A stretch of DNA of 42,108 nucleotides from an uncultured Holophagaceae bacterium (GCA_903843705.1 CAIMQW010000241.1:1-42108); one strand, 5' to 3'; shown: positions 17,379-25,784, counted from the first letter of the stretch. The notes: a model not told the origin generated them from the sequence alone. Numbers and translations: made by a program.

Positions 17379-18136
17379 AAGCCGCCTGGCTTGGCGACTG
17401 GAAGGCGCCCTTGGGGGCTCGATCGGGGCCGCCGCTGGGGGGACCTGCCTTGGGCCCTCGCGCCCATCAGCCAGGCCTGGCTCCTGGGCGGCCGAGAGGG
17501 GCGCCGGCCCCGCCTGGAGCAGGAGGCCCACCGGTCCGTTGGGCCCCAGGTCGCCCGGATGCCCACCCAATTCGAGCCCCGACCCGACCCGCTCTGGATC
17601 GCCCGCCTGCGGCACGGCAGCCCCGCCGTGGCCGCGACCCGGCGCGGAGCCCGGGAGGACGAGCTCCTTGCCTGGGCCTGGGAGACCCAGCTGGGCGGCG
17701 ATGGGACCCGCTGGATGGCGGCGAGGTCGGTTGTTGGACCTGCCCCGGCGGCTACGCTGGGTGGCCGTGCTCGGCGCTGTCGATGACCAGGGCGTTCTGC
17801 ATCTGCCGCTCTTTCTGGAGCTGATCCCCCCGGCGAGTCGGGCCCTGCCCCCGGGCCGGTGGGAGGAGCTCCTCGGGTACCAGGACGCGGACGGCCGCCT
17901 CTTGCCGAGCGGGCTCCTGCAGCCGAAGCTTCCCTGGCCCGCCCTCCAGCGCCATGCCGAGCCCCTGCTGCTGACGCCCCTACCTGAGGAATTGCGCCCC
18001 TTCCGGGCTTGTCCCTGGCTGAGAGCTGCCCGGCGAAGCCGCCGAGAGCCTCGGCCTGGCCCGCCCCGCCCTCTACGCCACCGCCAAGCGGTTGGGCGTG
18101 GACCTCGTCGCCGAGCGTCTCAAGCGTCCGGACTGA
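17379..18136 (+). pseudogene. Broken gene for a C-terminal HTH (Fis-like) protein
   Basis: Three consecutive frames carry protein-like sequence that reads on after removing one base at each of three points. They run from DWKAPLG to GLDRGRRWGDLPWALAPISQ (extra G in the GGGGG run near 17412), from RWMAAR to LLDLPRRLRWVAVLGAVDDQ (extra base near 17732), and from RACPWL to GEAAESLGLARPALYATAKR (extra base near 18025). The restored product would be about 250 residues and end in a helix-turn-helix of the Fis type (SLGLARPALYATAKRLGVDL). No clear start codon remains; the first frame runs into the end of aroA. All three shifts are +1. Real gene decay is likely, since neighbours are intact, but repeated indel errors in the sequence cannot be excluded. 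The N-terminal part is not recognised. Confidence 0.65.
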
Positions 18137-18165
18137 GCCTGCGGGACTGTAAAGAAAATCCTACC

Positions 18166-19962
18166 TCAGACGCGCCGACCGAAGCTCCGCTCAAGCTCCG
18201 CCAGGGTGAGCTTCTTGAGGATGGGCCGGCCGTGGGGGCAGGTGTTGGGGACGTCGCAGGCCAGGAGGTCCTGGATGAGGCGGAGGGCCAGGTCCGGGGG
18301 CAGGGCGTGGTGTTTCTTGATGGCGGCGCGGCAGGCCAGCTCGGCGTTCAGGTCGCGGCGGAAGGTGTTCATGTCCACGCGTCCCTCCCGTTCCAAGCGG
18401 ATCATCAAGTCATCCAGGAGGGTCTGCGGGTCCCGTTCCGCCAGGAAGTCCGGCAGGCCGCGCACCACCAGGGCGTCCGTTCCAAAGGGCTCCACCTCCA
18501 TGCCCGCGGCCTCCAGCTCGGGCAGGAAGGGGAGAAGGCGGGCCAGGGCCTCGGGGCCCACCAGCACCACCTGGGGCGGCAGCAGGGGCTGGATGGCCGG
18601 AGCGTGGCGGCGCAGGAAGAGCCGCTCAAAGAGCACCCGCTCGTGGGCCACGTGCTGGTCGATGATCCAGAGCTCTGGGCCGTCCGCCCCGGAGATCTCG
18701 GCCACCAGGTAGGTCTGCTGGAAGGCCCCCAGGTAGCGGATCGCAAGGCCGGTTTCGCTCCCCTCGGCCACCCCTGAGGGCGCCGCCTCGTAGGTATAGA
18801 CCGTGTCCAGGGGCCGGGTATCAAATGCCTCGGCCATGGCCTGGTAGGCGGCGAGGCCCCCGCCGGAGTGGTCGGACCAGAGACGCGGGTGCTGAGGCGC
18901 CGCCCGGCGGGAAGGGTCCAGGTCGAACTCGGCGTCCATGGGCTTGGGGGGCAGTTCCAGGACTGATGCCAGGCCTCCGCGCAGCTTCGCCCAGGCCTCC
19001 TCTGCCGCGTTGCGCACCCAGGCGAAGATGCGCTGGGGCTCCCGGAAGCGCACCTCGGCCTTGGTGGGGTGCACGTTGACATCTACCGCCTCGGGCGGGA
19101 CCTGCAGGAACAGCACCGCCGCCGGGTAGCTGCCCTTGGCGAAGGTTCCGGACCAGGCCTCGGACAGGGCGGCCAGCAGCAGGCGGTCCCGCACGGCCCG
19201 GCCGTTCACGAAGAGATAGAGCCGGTTGCGGTCCCGAAAGCTGAGGTCCGGCGGTGAGACAAAGCCCCGAAGCTGCCAGGGGGCCTCGCCGTTCACAAAG
19301 GGCACCAGCCTCCCCAGCTTGTCCCCCAGCAGGGGTGCCAGGCGCTGGCCCGGATCCTCCACTGGGGGCAGCACCAGGGGAGCGCCCCGGTCGGGCCGCA
19401 GGATCCAGTGGACGCCGGGCGAGCTCAGGGCCAGCCGCGCCACCACGCCCCAGAGCTGGGCGTGCTCGGTGTCCGTGGCCTTCAGGAAGCGGCGCCGGGC
19501 CGGCAGCTGGGCGAACAGATCCCGGACCGTCACGGTGGTTCCCCGGCTCCGGGGCGTCGGCGTGACCTCCTTGATGACGCCGAACTCGCAGCGCAGGCGA
19601 TGACCCGCGCCCTCGGTCTCGGCGCTGGTGAGGTCAAAGCGGCTCACGCTGGCGATGCTGGGCAGGGCCTCCCCGCGGAAGCCGAAGGTGTCGAGATGGC
19701 CTAGGTCCTCGGCCGTGCGGACCTTGCTGGTGGCGTGGCGCTCCAGGGCGAGATACAGCTCGTCCCGGGCCATGCCCGAGCCGTCGTCCGCCACCTCCAG
19801 CAGGCGCTTGCCGCCCTCCTCCCAGGTGACCTCGAGGTGCCGCGCCCCGGCGTCCAGGGCGTTCTCCACCAGCTCCTTGAGCACCGAGGCGGGCCGCTCC
19901 ACCACCTCCCCCGCCGCAATCTGGTTGGCCACCTGGTCACTGAGGATCCGGATTCTGGACAT
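18166..19962 (-). CDS. mutL: DNA mismatch repair protein MutL
   Basis: This is a homodimeric GHKL ATPase that links MutS to strand nicking. The N-terminal ATPase motifs are complete: residues 5-41 include ILSDQVANQIAAGEVVERPASVLKELVENALDAG, then DDGSGM, the HATSK loop, and GFRGEALPSIASV. The C-terminal domain has DQHVAHERVLFE at 435-446, a small variant (Val for Ala) of the DQHAx2Ex4E endonuclease motif, and a late CPHGRP, so it is probably the nicking type. The length of 598 is typical. There is no Shine-Dalgarno sequence; a TAGCTT box ends 7 nt before the ATG, suggesting a leaderless message. MutS is not in the window. It is convergent with the broken gene upstream of 18136 and divergent from the protease at 20043. 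Confidence 0.95.
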   Translation of the reverse strand: MSRIRILSDQVANQIAAGEVVERPASVLKELVENALDAGARHLEVTWEEGGKRLLEVADDGSGMARDELYLALERHATSKVRTAEDLGHLDTFGFRGEALPSIASVSRFDLTSAETEGAGHRLRCEFGVIKEVTPTPRSRGTTVTVRDLFAQLPARRRFLKATDTEHAQLWGVVARLALSSPGVHWILRPDRGAPLVLPPVEDPGQRLAPLLGDKLGRLVPFVNGEAPWQLRGFVSPPDLSFRDRNRLYLFVNGRAVRDRLLLAALSEAWSGTFAKGSYPAAVLFLQVPPEAVDVNVHPTKAEVRFREPQRIFAWVRNAAEEAWAKLRGGLASVLELPPKPMDAEFDLDPSRRAAPQHPRLWSDHSGGGLAAYQAMAEAFDTRPLDTVYTYEAAPSGVAEGSETGLAIRYLGAFQQTYLVAEISGADGPELWIIDQHVAHERVLFERLFLRRHAPAIQPLLPPQVVLVGPEALARLLPFLPELEAAGMEVEPFGTDALVVRGLPDFLAERDPQTLLDDLMIRLEREGRVDMNTFRRDLNAELACRAAIKKHHALPPDLALRLIQDLLACDVPNTCPHGRPILKKLTLAELERSFGRRV

Positions 19963-19969
19963 GGGGTAA

Positions 19970-19975
19970 AAGCTA
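19970..19975 (-). promoter_or_regulatory. -10-like box close to the mutL start
   Basis: TAGCTT on the minus strand fits the -10 pattern TANNNT and is followed by 7 nt and the mutL ATG. No ribosome-binding site exists. Transcription would therefore start at or within a base or so of the ATG. No convincing -35 was seen; the region upstream is a short repeat. Confidence 0.35.
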
Positions 19976-20038
19976 TCAGCTATCGGCGGTCGGCTGTCAG
20001 CTATCGGCTGTCAACCACCGCCAGTCTGGGCAGACTGG
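19971..20038. repeat. Short direct repeats and a palindrome between mutL and the protease gene
   Basis: TCAGCTATCGGC occurs at 19976-19987 and again at 19997-20008, with CGGCTGTCA also doubled. This gives a run of AGCTATCGGC-like units. Then CCAGTCTG at 20021-20028 and CAGACTGG at 20031-20038 form an eight-base perfect inverted repeat with a GG centre, only 4 bp before the ATG at 20043. The palindrome covers the place where the protease ribosome-binding site would be. It could hide the start codon region or bind a dimeric regulator; neither is shown. Confidence 0.6.
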
Positions 20039-20042
20039 AACT

Positions 20043-22610
20043 ATGAACCCACGCACCCTGCTCTTCTCCCTCGCCCTGCTGCCCGCCCTGGTGCAGGCGG
20101 CACCCCACACCCAGGCGCCGGACGCGGCCTGGCTGACGTTCACCACGCCCCACTACCGCATCCACTGCCCGGCGGCCTTCGAGGGCTTCGGCCGCGAGGT
20201 GGCGGGCCGGGTGGAGGGCGTCCACGCCCAGTACCTGGGCCTAGTGGGCTATGTCTACGAGAAGCCCATTGACATCGTGATCCTGGATCCGGTCATGGAC
20301 AGCAACGGGATGGCCTTCCCCATCCTCCAGCGGCCCCACGTGGTGCTCTGGAAGACGGAACCCGAGGCGGATTCTGTAATTGGCCACCACCACGGGTGGG
20401 CGGAGCTGCTGGTCGCCCATGAGCTGGGACACATGCACCACCTGCTGCGGCCCCAGCGGAAGCCCAACCTCTGGCAGCGCTGGACTGCCGTCATGGGGCC
20501 CCTTCCCGGGAAGGCCCCCCGCTGGGTGACAGAGGGCTACGCCACCCTCATCGAAGGCAAGCTCACGGGCAGCGGCCGCCCCCACAGTGCCGTTCGCGCC
20601 GCGGTGCTGCGCCAGTGGGCACTGGAGGGGAAGCTCCCCGCCTACGAGGCCCTCAGCGGCAACGGCGGCTTCCTGGGCGGCAGCATGGCCTACCTGGGCG
20701 GCAGCGCCTACCTGGAGTGGCTGGAGACCAAGGCCGCCGACCCCAAGGTCTTCCAGACCCTGTGGACCCGGCTGGCGGGAAAACGCAACTTCGAGGACGC
20801 CTTCCTGGCCACCTTCGGCTTCGGCCCCCGGGACGGCTATCAGCGCTTTTGCGCAGAGCTGACCCACACGGCCTTGGAGCTGGAGCGCCGGGTTATGGCT
20901 CAGGGCCTGCGGGAAGGAGAGTTGTTCACCCAGCTGAAGGGGGAAGTCACGGACCTGTCCCTGAGCCCCGACGGCTCCAAGCTCCTGGCCCGCGTGCTGG
21001 ATCCCAAGCAGCCCGGCCTGTACCTGTGGGACCTGAAGGCCCCGGTCGCCAAGAAGGCCAAGCCCAAGGACCCGGACGAGCCTGAGGACCATGCCTCTGC
21101 GGCGCCCGTGGTGGCGCCCAACCGCCGCCTGGGCCGCATCCACGGCGCCCTGCCCTGGAAGCCGGTCTGGACTTCCGCTGACACCATCGGCTTCCGGCTG
21201 CGACTGCCGGATGGGGAGGGTGTGCTGCAGGCCCAGCCCTGGCAGTGGCAGCCCGCAAAGGGGGCCCGCCCTGCGGCCTCGTCGCCCAAAACCAGTCGCG
21301 CGACGGTCCCCGCCTGGAAGGAAGTGGACGGCATCTGGAACCTGGTGGACGCCACCGGGAAACCCCTCACGCGCACCCTCGCTGCCGCCTGGAACCCCGC
21401 GGCCACGCCCGACGGGAAGTGGATCTACTACACCCAGCTCAGCGCCACGGGTCTCCAGATCCGCCGCCTGGACACCAGCCTGCCACCCCTGGAAGCCAAG
21501 GCCCTGCCGGTGGATCCCGAGCCCCTGGTGCGGGACATGGCCCTGCCGAAGGCCGACGAGCCCAGCCCCCTGCCGGCCCCCGTGGAGGTCGCGCCCCACG
21601 CTTATCGCGTCGGCGAGAGCCACGACAGCTTCTCTCTGGTGGGCTTCAGCACCTCCCCAGCCGGAGTCAGCACCCAGCTGGGCCTGGGCGGCAACGACAT
21701 GCTGGGCCGCCTGAACTGGCAGGTGCTCGCGGGCCTCAGCCTTGGCAATGTCGGAGGCATGAGCCTTGGCAATCTTGCAGGTCCCCGGGGCGCCACGGCC
21801 GGGGCCTCCTGGCATGGCTGGCGCTGGGCGCCCTCCCTGCAGGTCTTCTCGAGCCTGGAGCGGCCCTCCCGTCAAGACTTCCTTGCCACCCAGGGCTTCG
21901 ACCGCGAGCGCCGGGGCTTCGAGCTGGCCTTCGAGGAAGTGGACCAAGGCCGCCCCCGAAACACCCTGCGCCCCTATGTCGCCGTCGAGCGCGTGACCCC
22001 CACGGGAGGTACCGCCCTCGGCCGCTCCCTGGTGGGGGTGGACGCGGGGCTCGGAAACACCTGGAGCCGGAACGAGCAGGGTCTCCAGGCTTCGGTGGCA
22101 GTACAGGAGCAGCAGGGCCGCACCGACGGCCAGGCCTGGCAGCTGACCCGCGCCACCTTCCGGGTGGGGTGGATCAACCCCTTGGTGCCCCTCCGAGTGC
22201 AGGCCGAGGGCGGCCGCATTGGTGGGCTTCCCACGGACCTGGATCGCTTTCACCTGGGGGGTCTGCCCACCTCCCTCCTGCCCAGCGCCCTGGACGCCAA
22301 CCGCGCGGTTCAGGCGGCCCTGCCCGCCTACACCGCCACCGGCAACCGCCTCCAGCGCCTGCGGGGGGAGCTGGGGAGTCCCTTCCGGCTCTACCTCGAG
22401 GCCAACACCCTCTGGCAAGATTCGTCCCCCAAGCCCAGGGCCCTGCGCGTCGCGGGCCTGGAACTCGACGGCCGGGGCTTGGGCCTGCCCCAGGACATCC
22501 TGCGCCGCCTCACCGGCAACCTGAGCTTCACCCTGGGGGTGCACCGCCCCCTGGATGGCATCATGAAGGGACGCACGGTGGGAACCTTCTCACTGCTCCT
22601 GCGCCCCTGA
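20043..22610 (+). CDS. Exported gluzincin metalloprotease with PD40 repeats and C-terminal beta-barrel
   Basis: This is an 855-residue protein with a signal peptide (LLFSLALLPALVQA). Residues ~30-300 form a zinc-protease domain of the peptidase MA-like gluzincin kind: HELGH at 126-130 and a third ligand in WVTEGYA (Glu164). The middle part has TolB/PD40-type strands (LSLSPDGSKLLARVL, TPDGKWIYYTQL). The final ~280 residues are alternating amphipathic strands with aromatic ends (GLSLGNVGGMSLGNLAG, SLVGVDAGLGNTWS, GNLSFTLGVHRPLDG), as in outer-membrane barrels. The protease would therefore sit on the cell surface or periplasmic side, tethered by its own barrel. The chain ends in FSLLLRP, lacking the usual terminal Phe/Trp. 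Substrate unknown. The next gene starts 12 bp later. Confidence 0.75.
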   Translation: MNPRTLLFSLALLPALVQAAPHTQAPDAAWLTFTTPHYRIHCPAAFEGFGREVAGRVEGVHAQYLGLVGYVYEKPIDIVILDPVMDSNGMAFPILQRPHVVLWKTEPEADSVIGHHHGWAELLVAHELGHMHHLLRPQRKPNLWQRWTAVMGPLPGKAPRWVTEGYATLIEGKLTGSGRPHSAVRAAVLRQWALEGKLPAYEALSGNGGFLGGSMAYLGGSAYLEWLETKAADPKVFQTLWTRLAGKRNFEDAFLATFGFGPRDGYQRFCAELTHTALELERRVMAQGLREGELFTQLKGEVTDLSLSPDGSKLLARVLDPKQPGLYLWDLKAPVAKKAKPKDPDEPEDHASAAPVVAPNRRLGRIHGALPWKPVWTSADTIGFRLRLPDGEGVLQAQPWQWQPAKGARPAASSPKTSRATVPAWKEVDGIWNLVDATGKPLTRTLAAAWNPAATPDGKWIYYTQLSATGLQIRRLDTSLPPLEAKALPVDPEPLVRDMALPKADEPSPLPAPVEVAPHAYRVGESHDSFSLVGFSTSPAGVSTQLGLGGNDMLGRLNWQVLAGLSLGNVGGMSLGNLAGPRGATAGASWHGWRWAPSLQVFSSLERPSRQDFLATQGFDRERRGFELAFEEVDQGRPRNTLRPYVAVERVTPTGGTALGRSLVGVDAGLGNTWSRNEQGLQASVAVQEQQGRTDGQAWQLTRATFRVGWINPLVPLRVQAEGGRIGGLPTDLDRFHLGGLPTSLLPSALDANRAVQAALPAYTATGNRLQRLRGELGSPFRLYLEANTLWQDSSPKPRALRVAGLELDGRGLGLPQDILRRLTGNLSFTLGVHRPLDGIMKGRTVGTFSLLLRP

Positions 22611-22622
22611 GATCCTCCCGGA

Positions 22623-23810
22623 ATGCCCTTTCTTCTCGCTCTTGTTTTCATCCTCCTGGTCCAGTGGCTCCACCTGCGCTTGCTGCGGCTGGAACTGCCG
22701 GAGCGCACGCACCGATGGCTGCCCTGGCTCCTGGGCCTGATCCACATCCCCCTGGTGGTGTTCGCCCTCATGCGCATGGCCGCCACCGGCAACCACAGCG
22801 CCATGCCCCTGCTGCGGGGACTGGCCCGGGGCGGCTTCTACTTCCAGGCCTTCAGCGTGCTGCACCTGGTCATCGGCATGGTGGGCCAGGGGCTCTGGCG
22901 GCTCTCGACCCGCCTGGCCGAGCGGAGCGGTGCGGGCGAGGAGGCCCCGGAAGATCCGAGCCGGCGCACCTTCCTGCGGGTGGCCGCCGTGGCCAGCACT
23001 GGGGCCGCGGTCACCCTGGGCGGCAGGGGCTCCCGGGAGGCCTTCGGCGATCCGCTGATCACCCGTCGGGACTTGGCCTTCCCGGACCTGCCGGCGGGCC
23101 TGGATGGCCTGCGCCTCGCCCACCTGAGCGACCTCCATGCCGGTCCCCTGGTGGGCGCCGAAGCCCTCGGCCGCTGGCGGCTTCTCACAGAGCGGGAGCG
23201 CCCAGACCTGCTGGTCTTCACCGGCGACCTCGTGGACAGCCGCCCGGAGGAACTGGGCCCCCTCCTGGCCGCCTTCCGGGGCTTCGAGCCGCCTCTGGGC
23301 CGCTTCGCCGTGCTGGGCAACCATGACTACTTCGACGACCCCCGCCCGCTCTGGCGGGACCTGGAGCTCGCGGGCATCCGCTGCCTGGAGAACTGCGCAG
23401 CCCTGGTGCCCCGGGGGGGCGCCGTCCTCGCGGTATTGGGACTGCAGGACCCTATGGCCCGGAACGGCCAGTTCCGGCGCATGATCTTCGGCCCCGGCCC
23501 CCGCCCCAACGAAGCAGCGCGGGACCTGCCCGCCGACGCCTTCCGCATCTGCCTCAACCACCGGCCCAGTGAGTGGGAGCACGCCCTGGCTGCGGGCGCA
23601 CGGCTCACCTTGTCGGGCCACACCCACGGCGGCCAGATCAATCCCATCCCGGGCTTCAGCAGCGCGCACCTCATCGGCCCACGCACGGACGGCCTCTACC
23701 GGCAGGGGGAAGACCTGCTCTACGTGAGCCGCGGCCTCGGCGTGGTGGGCTTGCCCATCCGCATCGCCGCCCCCCCCGAGATCGCGATCCTGACCCTCCG
23801 AAGGGGATAG
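22623..23810 (+). CDS. Membrane-anchored metallophosphoesterase (YkuE/YaeI-like)
   Basis: This is a 395-residue calcineurin-type phosphoesterase. Three hydrophobic helices (2-24, 33-50, 72-95) precede a segment SRRTFLRVAAVAST (113-126) that has the look of a twin-arginine motif. Then come the metal ligands: SDLH (169-172), GDLVD (201-205), GNHDY (232-236), and GHTHGGQ near the end. YkuE/YaeI relatives act on UDP-diacylglucosamine-like or related phosphodiesters, but the substrate here is unknown. It follows the protease by 12 bp, probably in the same transcript. It ends 2 bp from the convergent GDT1 stop. The motif is well placed for a fourth helix instead of true Tat export. Confidence 0.88.
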   Translation: MPFLLALVFILLVQWLHLRLLRLELPERTHRWLPWLLGLIHIPLVVFALMRMAATGNHSAMPLLRGLARGGFYFQAFSVLHLVIGMVGQGLWRLSTRLAERSGAGEEAPEDPSRRTFLRVAAVASTGAAVTLGGRGSREAFGDPLITRRDLAFPDLPAGLDGLRLAHLSDLHAGPLVGAEALGRWRLLTERERPDLLVFTGDLVDSRPEELGPLLAAFRGFEPPLGRFAVLGNHDYFDDPRPLWRDLELAGIRCLENCAALVPRGGAVLAVLGLQDPMARNGQFRRMIFGPGPRPNEAARDLPADAFRICLNHRPSEWEHALAAGARLTLSGHTHGGQINPIPGFSSAHLIGPRTDGLYRQGEDLLYVSRGLGVVGLPIRIAAPPEIAILTLRRG

Positions 23811-23812
23811 CC

Positions 23813-24082
23813 TCAGCCCTTGACGAGCACCCACACGCCCACTGCGATGAAGGTGCAGCCCGCAGCCCACTTGATGGCTGCCTCGGGGATGTAGCGGAAC
23901 AGGATGCCACCCACGGCCACGCCGATGGCGGTAGCGCAGACCAGGGCGGCGCTAGCGGCGAAAAAGACCGTCCAGACCTGGCCGCTGCGCACCGTCGCCG
24001 TCATGGCCGCAAGCTGAGTCTTGTCGCCCACCTCCGCGAGGAAGACGGTGACGAAGGTGGTCCAGAACAGCGAGCGGATCAT
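23813..24082 (-). CDS. Half-size TMEM165/GDT1-family membrane protein
   Basis: This 89-residue protein has three hydrophobic segments and the family motif E-x-G-D-K-T at residues 17-22 (FLAEVGDKTQLAAM). Full-length bacterial GDT1 proteins carry two copies of this motif in about 190 residues, one per half. This one has a single copy, so it would have to work as a dimer or with a second half-size gene elsewhere. Known relatives export manganese or exchange calcium. No manganese riboswitch is visible in the short gap upstream. It is convergent with the phosphoesterase and divergent from the RNase D-like gene. Confidence 0.85.
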   Translation of the reverse strand: MIRSLFWTTFVTVFLAEVGDKTQLAAMTATVRSGQVWTVFFAASAALVCATAIGVAVGGILFRYIPEAAIKWAAGCTFIAVGVWVLVKG

Positions 24083-24148
24083 AGGGCTCCTTTACATTCC
24101 TGCGGACTCTCAAGCGTAATGGAAGCGGTTCTGCGGCACACTGGTCAG

Positions 24149-25096
24149 ATGGTGCTCGACCACTTTGACCTCCCCACCACCTACGTGGACACGCCCGAGA
24201 AGCTGCAGGAGGCCCTGCCCCTGTGGCATGCGTCCGGACTGCTCGCCGTGGACATCGAGTGCAGCCTCACGGGCATGCACCACTGTGTCCTGGCCTTAAT
24301 GCAGGTTGCGACCCACGACCAGGCCTGGCTGGTGGACCCGCTCCCCCTCCAGGACCTCATGCGCCCGGCTCTCCAGGCCATGGGGCAGGTGCCTTGGATC
24401 GTCCATGACTTCTCCGGCGACGGCATCGTCTTCAAGCGCCTCTACGATGTCGTGCCCGACAGCATCTTCGACACCATGCTGCTGTCTCGGGCCCTGGGCT
24501 ACCCGCAGCCGGGCCTGAAGACCATGGCCCGCCTCAAGCTCGGCCTCGACATCCCCAAGGAAGAGCAGGACTCCAACTGGATGCTGCGCCCTCTGCGGGA
24601 CTCCCAGATCAGCTACGCCAGCCGTGACGCGGCCCTGCTCCTGCCCCTGCTCCGCACGCTGGCGGATGAAGCTGAGACCAAGCGGGACCATCCGGAGATC
24701 GGCCCCCGGCTCGCCAGCCTGCCCAAGGAGATCCGCCACCTGCTGCGCCGGATCCGCGCCTACGGCAACCCCAAGCATGACCCTATTGTGGACAAGGCAA
24801 GGCACCTCGGGACCCTGGCCATGGAGCGGGCCCGGCAGCTCACGACCATGCGCTGGGTCTGGGGCAACGAGGGTGACGTGGCCGCCGTCATGGAGCTGGG
24901 CAACCGCTGGATCCTGGCCCGCCTGACGCATCCGCCCGCCACTCGGGAAGCCCTGGAGCGGACCATGCCCAACCCCCGCTTCCGCCGGAAACGCCTGGAC
25001 GCACTCTGGGCGGTTTTCGAGGCGGGGCCCCATGAAACTCAGGAAGAGGCAGAATCGGCCGATGGGTTGATCTGGAACAACCCGGGAAACCCATGA
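24149..25096 (+). CDS. RNase D-like 3'-5' exonuclease domain protein
   Basis: This is a 315-residue protein with a DEDDy exonuclease domain: VDIECS (Asp35, Glu37), VHDFSGDGIVFKRL (third acidic residue), and ISYASRDAALLLPLL (Tyr and last Asp). RNase D trims the 3' ends of tRNA and other stable RNAs. The part after ~210 (RRIRAYGNPKHDP through WAVFEAG) is helical and resembles an HRDC-like region, only loosely. The open frame reaches back past 24119, where another ATG lies; neither start has a ribosome-binding site, and 24149 is a guess. The stop overlaps the fliW ATG as ATGA, so the two are translated together, next to csrA. Confidence 0.85.
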   Translation: MVLDHFDLPTTYVDTPEKLQEALPLWHASGLLAVDIECSLTGMHHCVLALMQVATHDQAWLVDPLPLQDLMRPALQAMGQVPWIVHDFSGDGIVFKRLYDVVPDSIFDTMLLSRALGYPQPGLKTMARLKLGLDIPKEEQDSNWMLRPLRDSQISYASRDAALLLPLLRTLADEAETKRDHPEIGPRLASLPKEIRHLLRRIRAYGNPKHDPIVDKARHLGTLAMERARQLTTMRWVWGNEGDVAAVMELGNRWILARLTHPPATREALERTMPNPRFRRKRLDALWAVFEAGPHETQEEAESADGLIWNNPGNP

Positions 25097-25509
25097 CCCT
25101 CTCCCCTGACCTCCCTGTCGATGACGGCATCCTGCTGAGCTTCCCCAAGGGTCTGGTGGGCTTCCCGCAGTTGACGGACTTCCGGCTCTTCGAGCCGCTG
25201 GATGGCTACCCCCTGAAGTTCCTGCAGGCGGTGACATCTCCCGAGATCTCGTTCACCTGCATCGACCCAGCGGCCGTCAAAAGTGACTACGAAGTCCCCC
25301 TGGGCGAGGAGGACTCCGAAGCCCTTGCCCTGGCGTCGAATCAGGACGCCATGGTGCTGACTCTGGTGGTCATCCCCGAGGATCCCCGCGGAATGACCAC
25401 CAACCTGGCCGGCCCGCTCGTCATCAACGTGCGCACTCTGACCGGCTTCCAGATCGTGCTCAACTCCGACAAGTTCCCCCTGCGCTACCCAATCCTGGCC
25501 CAGGACTGA
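25093..25509 (+). CDS. fliW: Flagellar assembly factor FliW
   Basis: This is a 138-residue FliW. It binds CsrA and releases it when flagellin is exported, linking flagellin synthesis to filament assembly. Family features are ILLSFPKGLVGFPQLTDFRLFEP near the start, the EISFTCIDPAAV segment, MVLTLVVIPEDPRGMTTNLAGPLVINVRT, and a C-terminal YPIL. It overlaps the RNase D-like gene (ATGA) and precedes csrA by 23 bp. The GGGAAAC before the ATG is a modest ribosome-binding site, helped by coupling. The pairing with csrA is the standard arrangement in flagellated bacteria. No flagellin gene is in the window. Confidence 0.94.
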   Translation: MTLSPDLPVDDGILLSFPKGLVGFPQLTDFRLFEPLDGYPLKFLQAVTSPEISFTCIDPAAVKSDYEVPLGEEDSEALALASNQDAMVLTLVVIPEDPRGMTTNLAGPLVINVRTLTGFQIVLNSDKFPLRYPILAQD

Positions 25510-25520
25510 GTAAGCTCTGG

Positions 25521-25526
25521 TAGCCT
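25521..25526 (+). promoter_or_regulatory. -10-like box close to the csrA start
   Basis: TAGCCT fits TANNNT and is followed by 6 nt and the csrA ATG. No ribosome-binding site is present. It lies in the 23-bp gap after fliW. A second box, TAAGCT, sits at 25511. A leaderless csrA message is possible, but read-through from fliW is also likely. Confidence 0.3.
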
Positions 25527-25532
25527 TCCAGC

Positions 25533-25784
25533 ATGCTGGTCATCACCCGGAAGCAGGAGGAGTCCATCATCATCGACGGTGAAGTCGAGGTGATCGTACT
25601 CGGCATCACCAAGAATGGTGTGCGTCTGGGCATCAAGGCACCCCGCAACGTGCAGGTGCACCGACGGGAAGTGTTCGAGGCCATCGCCGCCGAGAACATC
25701 GCTGCCATCGAGGCTAAGGCCCCGGTCCGGGCTGCCGCCGCCCTGCTCCGGGCCGCTCAAGTCAAGAACCCCGGGGACCGATAA
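25533..25784 (+). CDS. csrA: Carbon storage regulator CsrA
   Basis: This is an 83-residue RNA-binding dimer that represses or activates translation by covering GGA motifs near ribosome-binding sites. The start MLVITRKQEESI and the second RNA-contact strand PRNVQVHRREVFEAI (with Arg44) are textbook. The last ~25 residues (alanine-rich, then KNPGDR) form a longer tail than in E. coli CsrA (61 residues). It follows fliW, its antagonist, and precedes a YjfB-like gene by 18 bp. The ATG has no ribosome-binding site. Confidence 0.97.
   Translation: MLVITRKQEESIIIDGEVEVIVLGITKNGVRLGIKAPRNVQVHRREVFEAIAAENIAAIEAKAPVRAAAALLRAAQVKNPGDR

Noticed and set aside
20241-22544. Long minus-strand open frame of 767 codons antisense to the protease gene
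   Set aside because: It lies exactly opposite a gene with signal peptide and zinc motif. Its product is rich in Gly, Gln and Ala without domain features. Such antisense frames are common in GC-rich DNA.
24083-24148. Manganese riboswitch (yybP-ykoY) before the GDT1 gene
   Set aside because: The gap is too short and no conserved loop sequences are visible.
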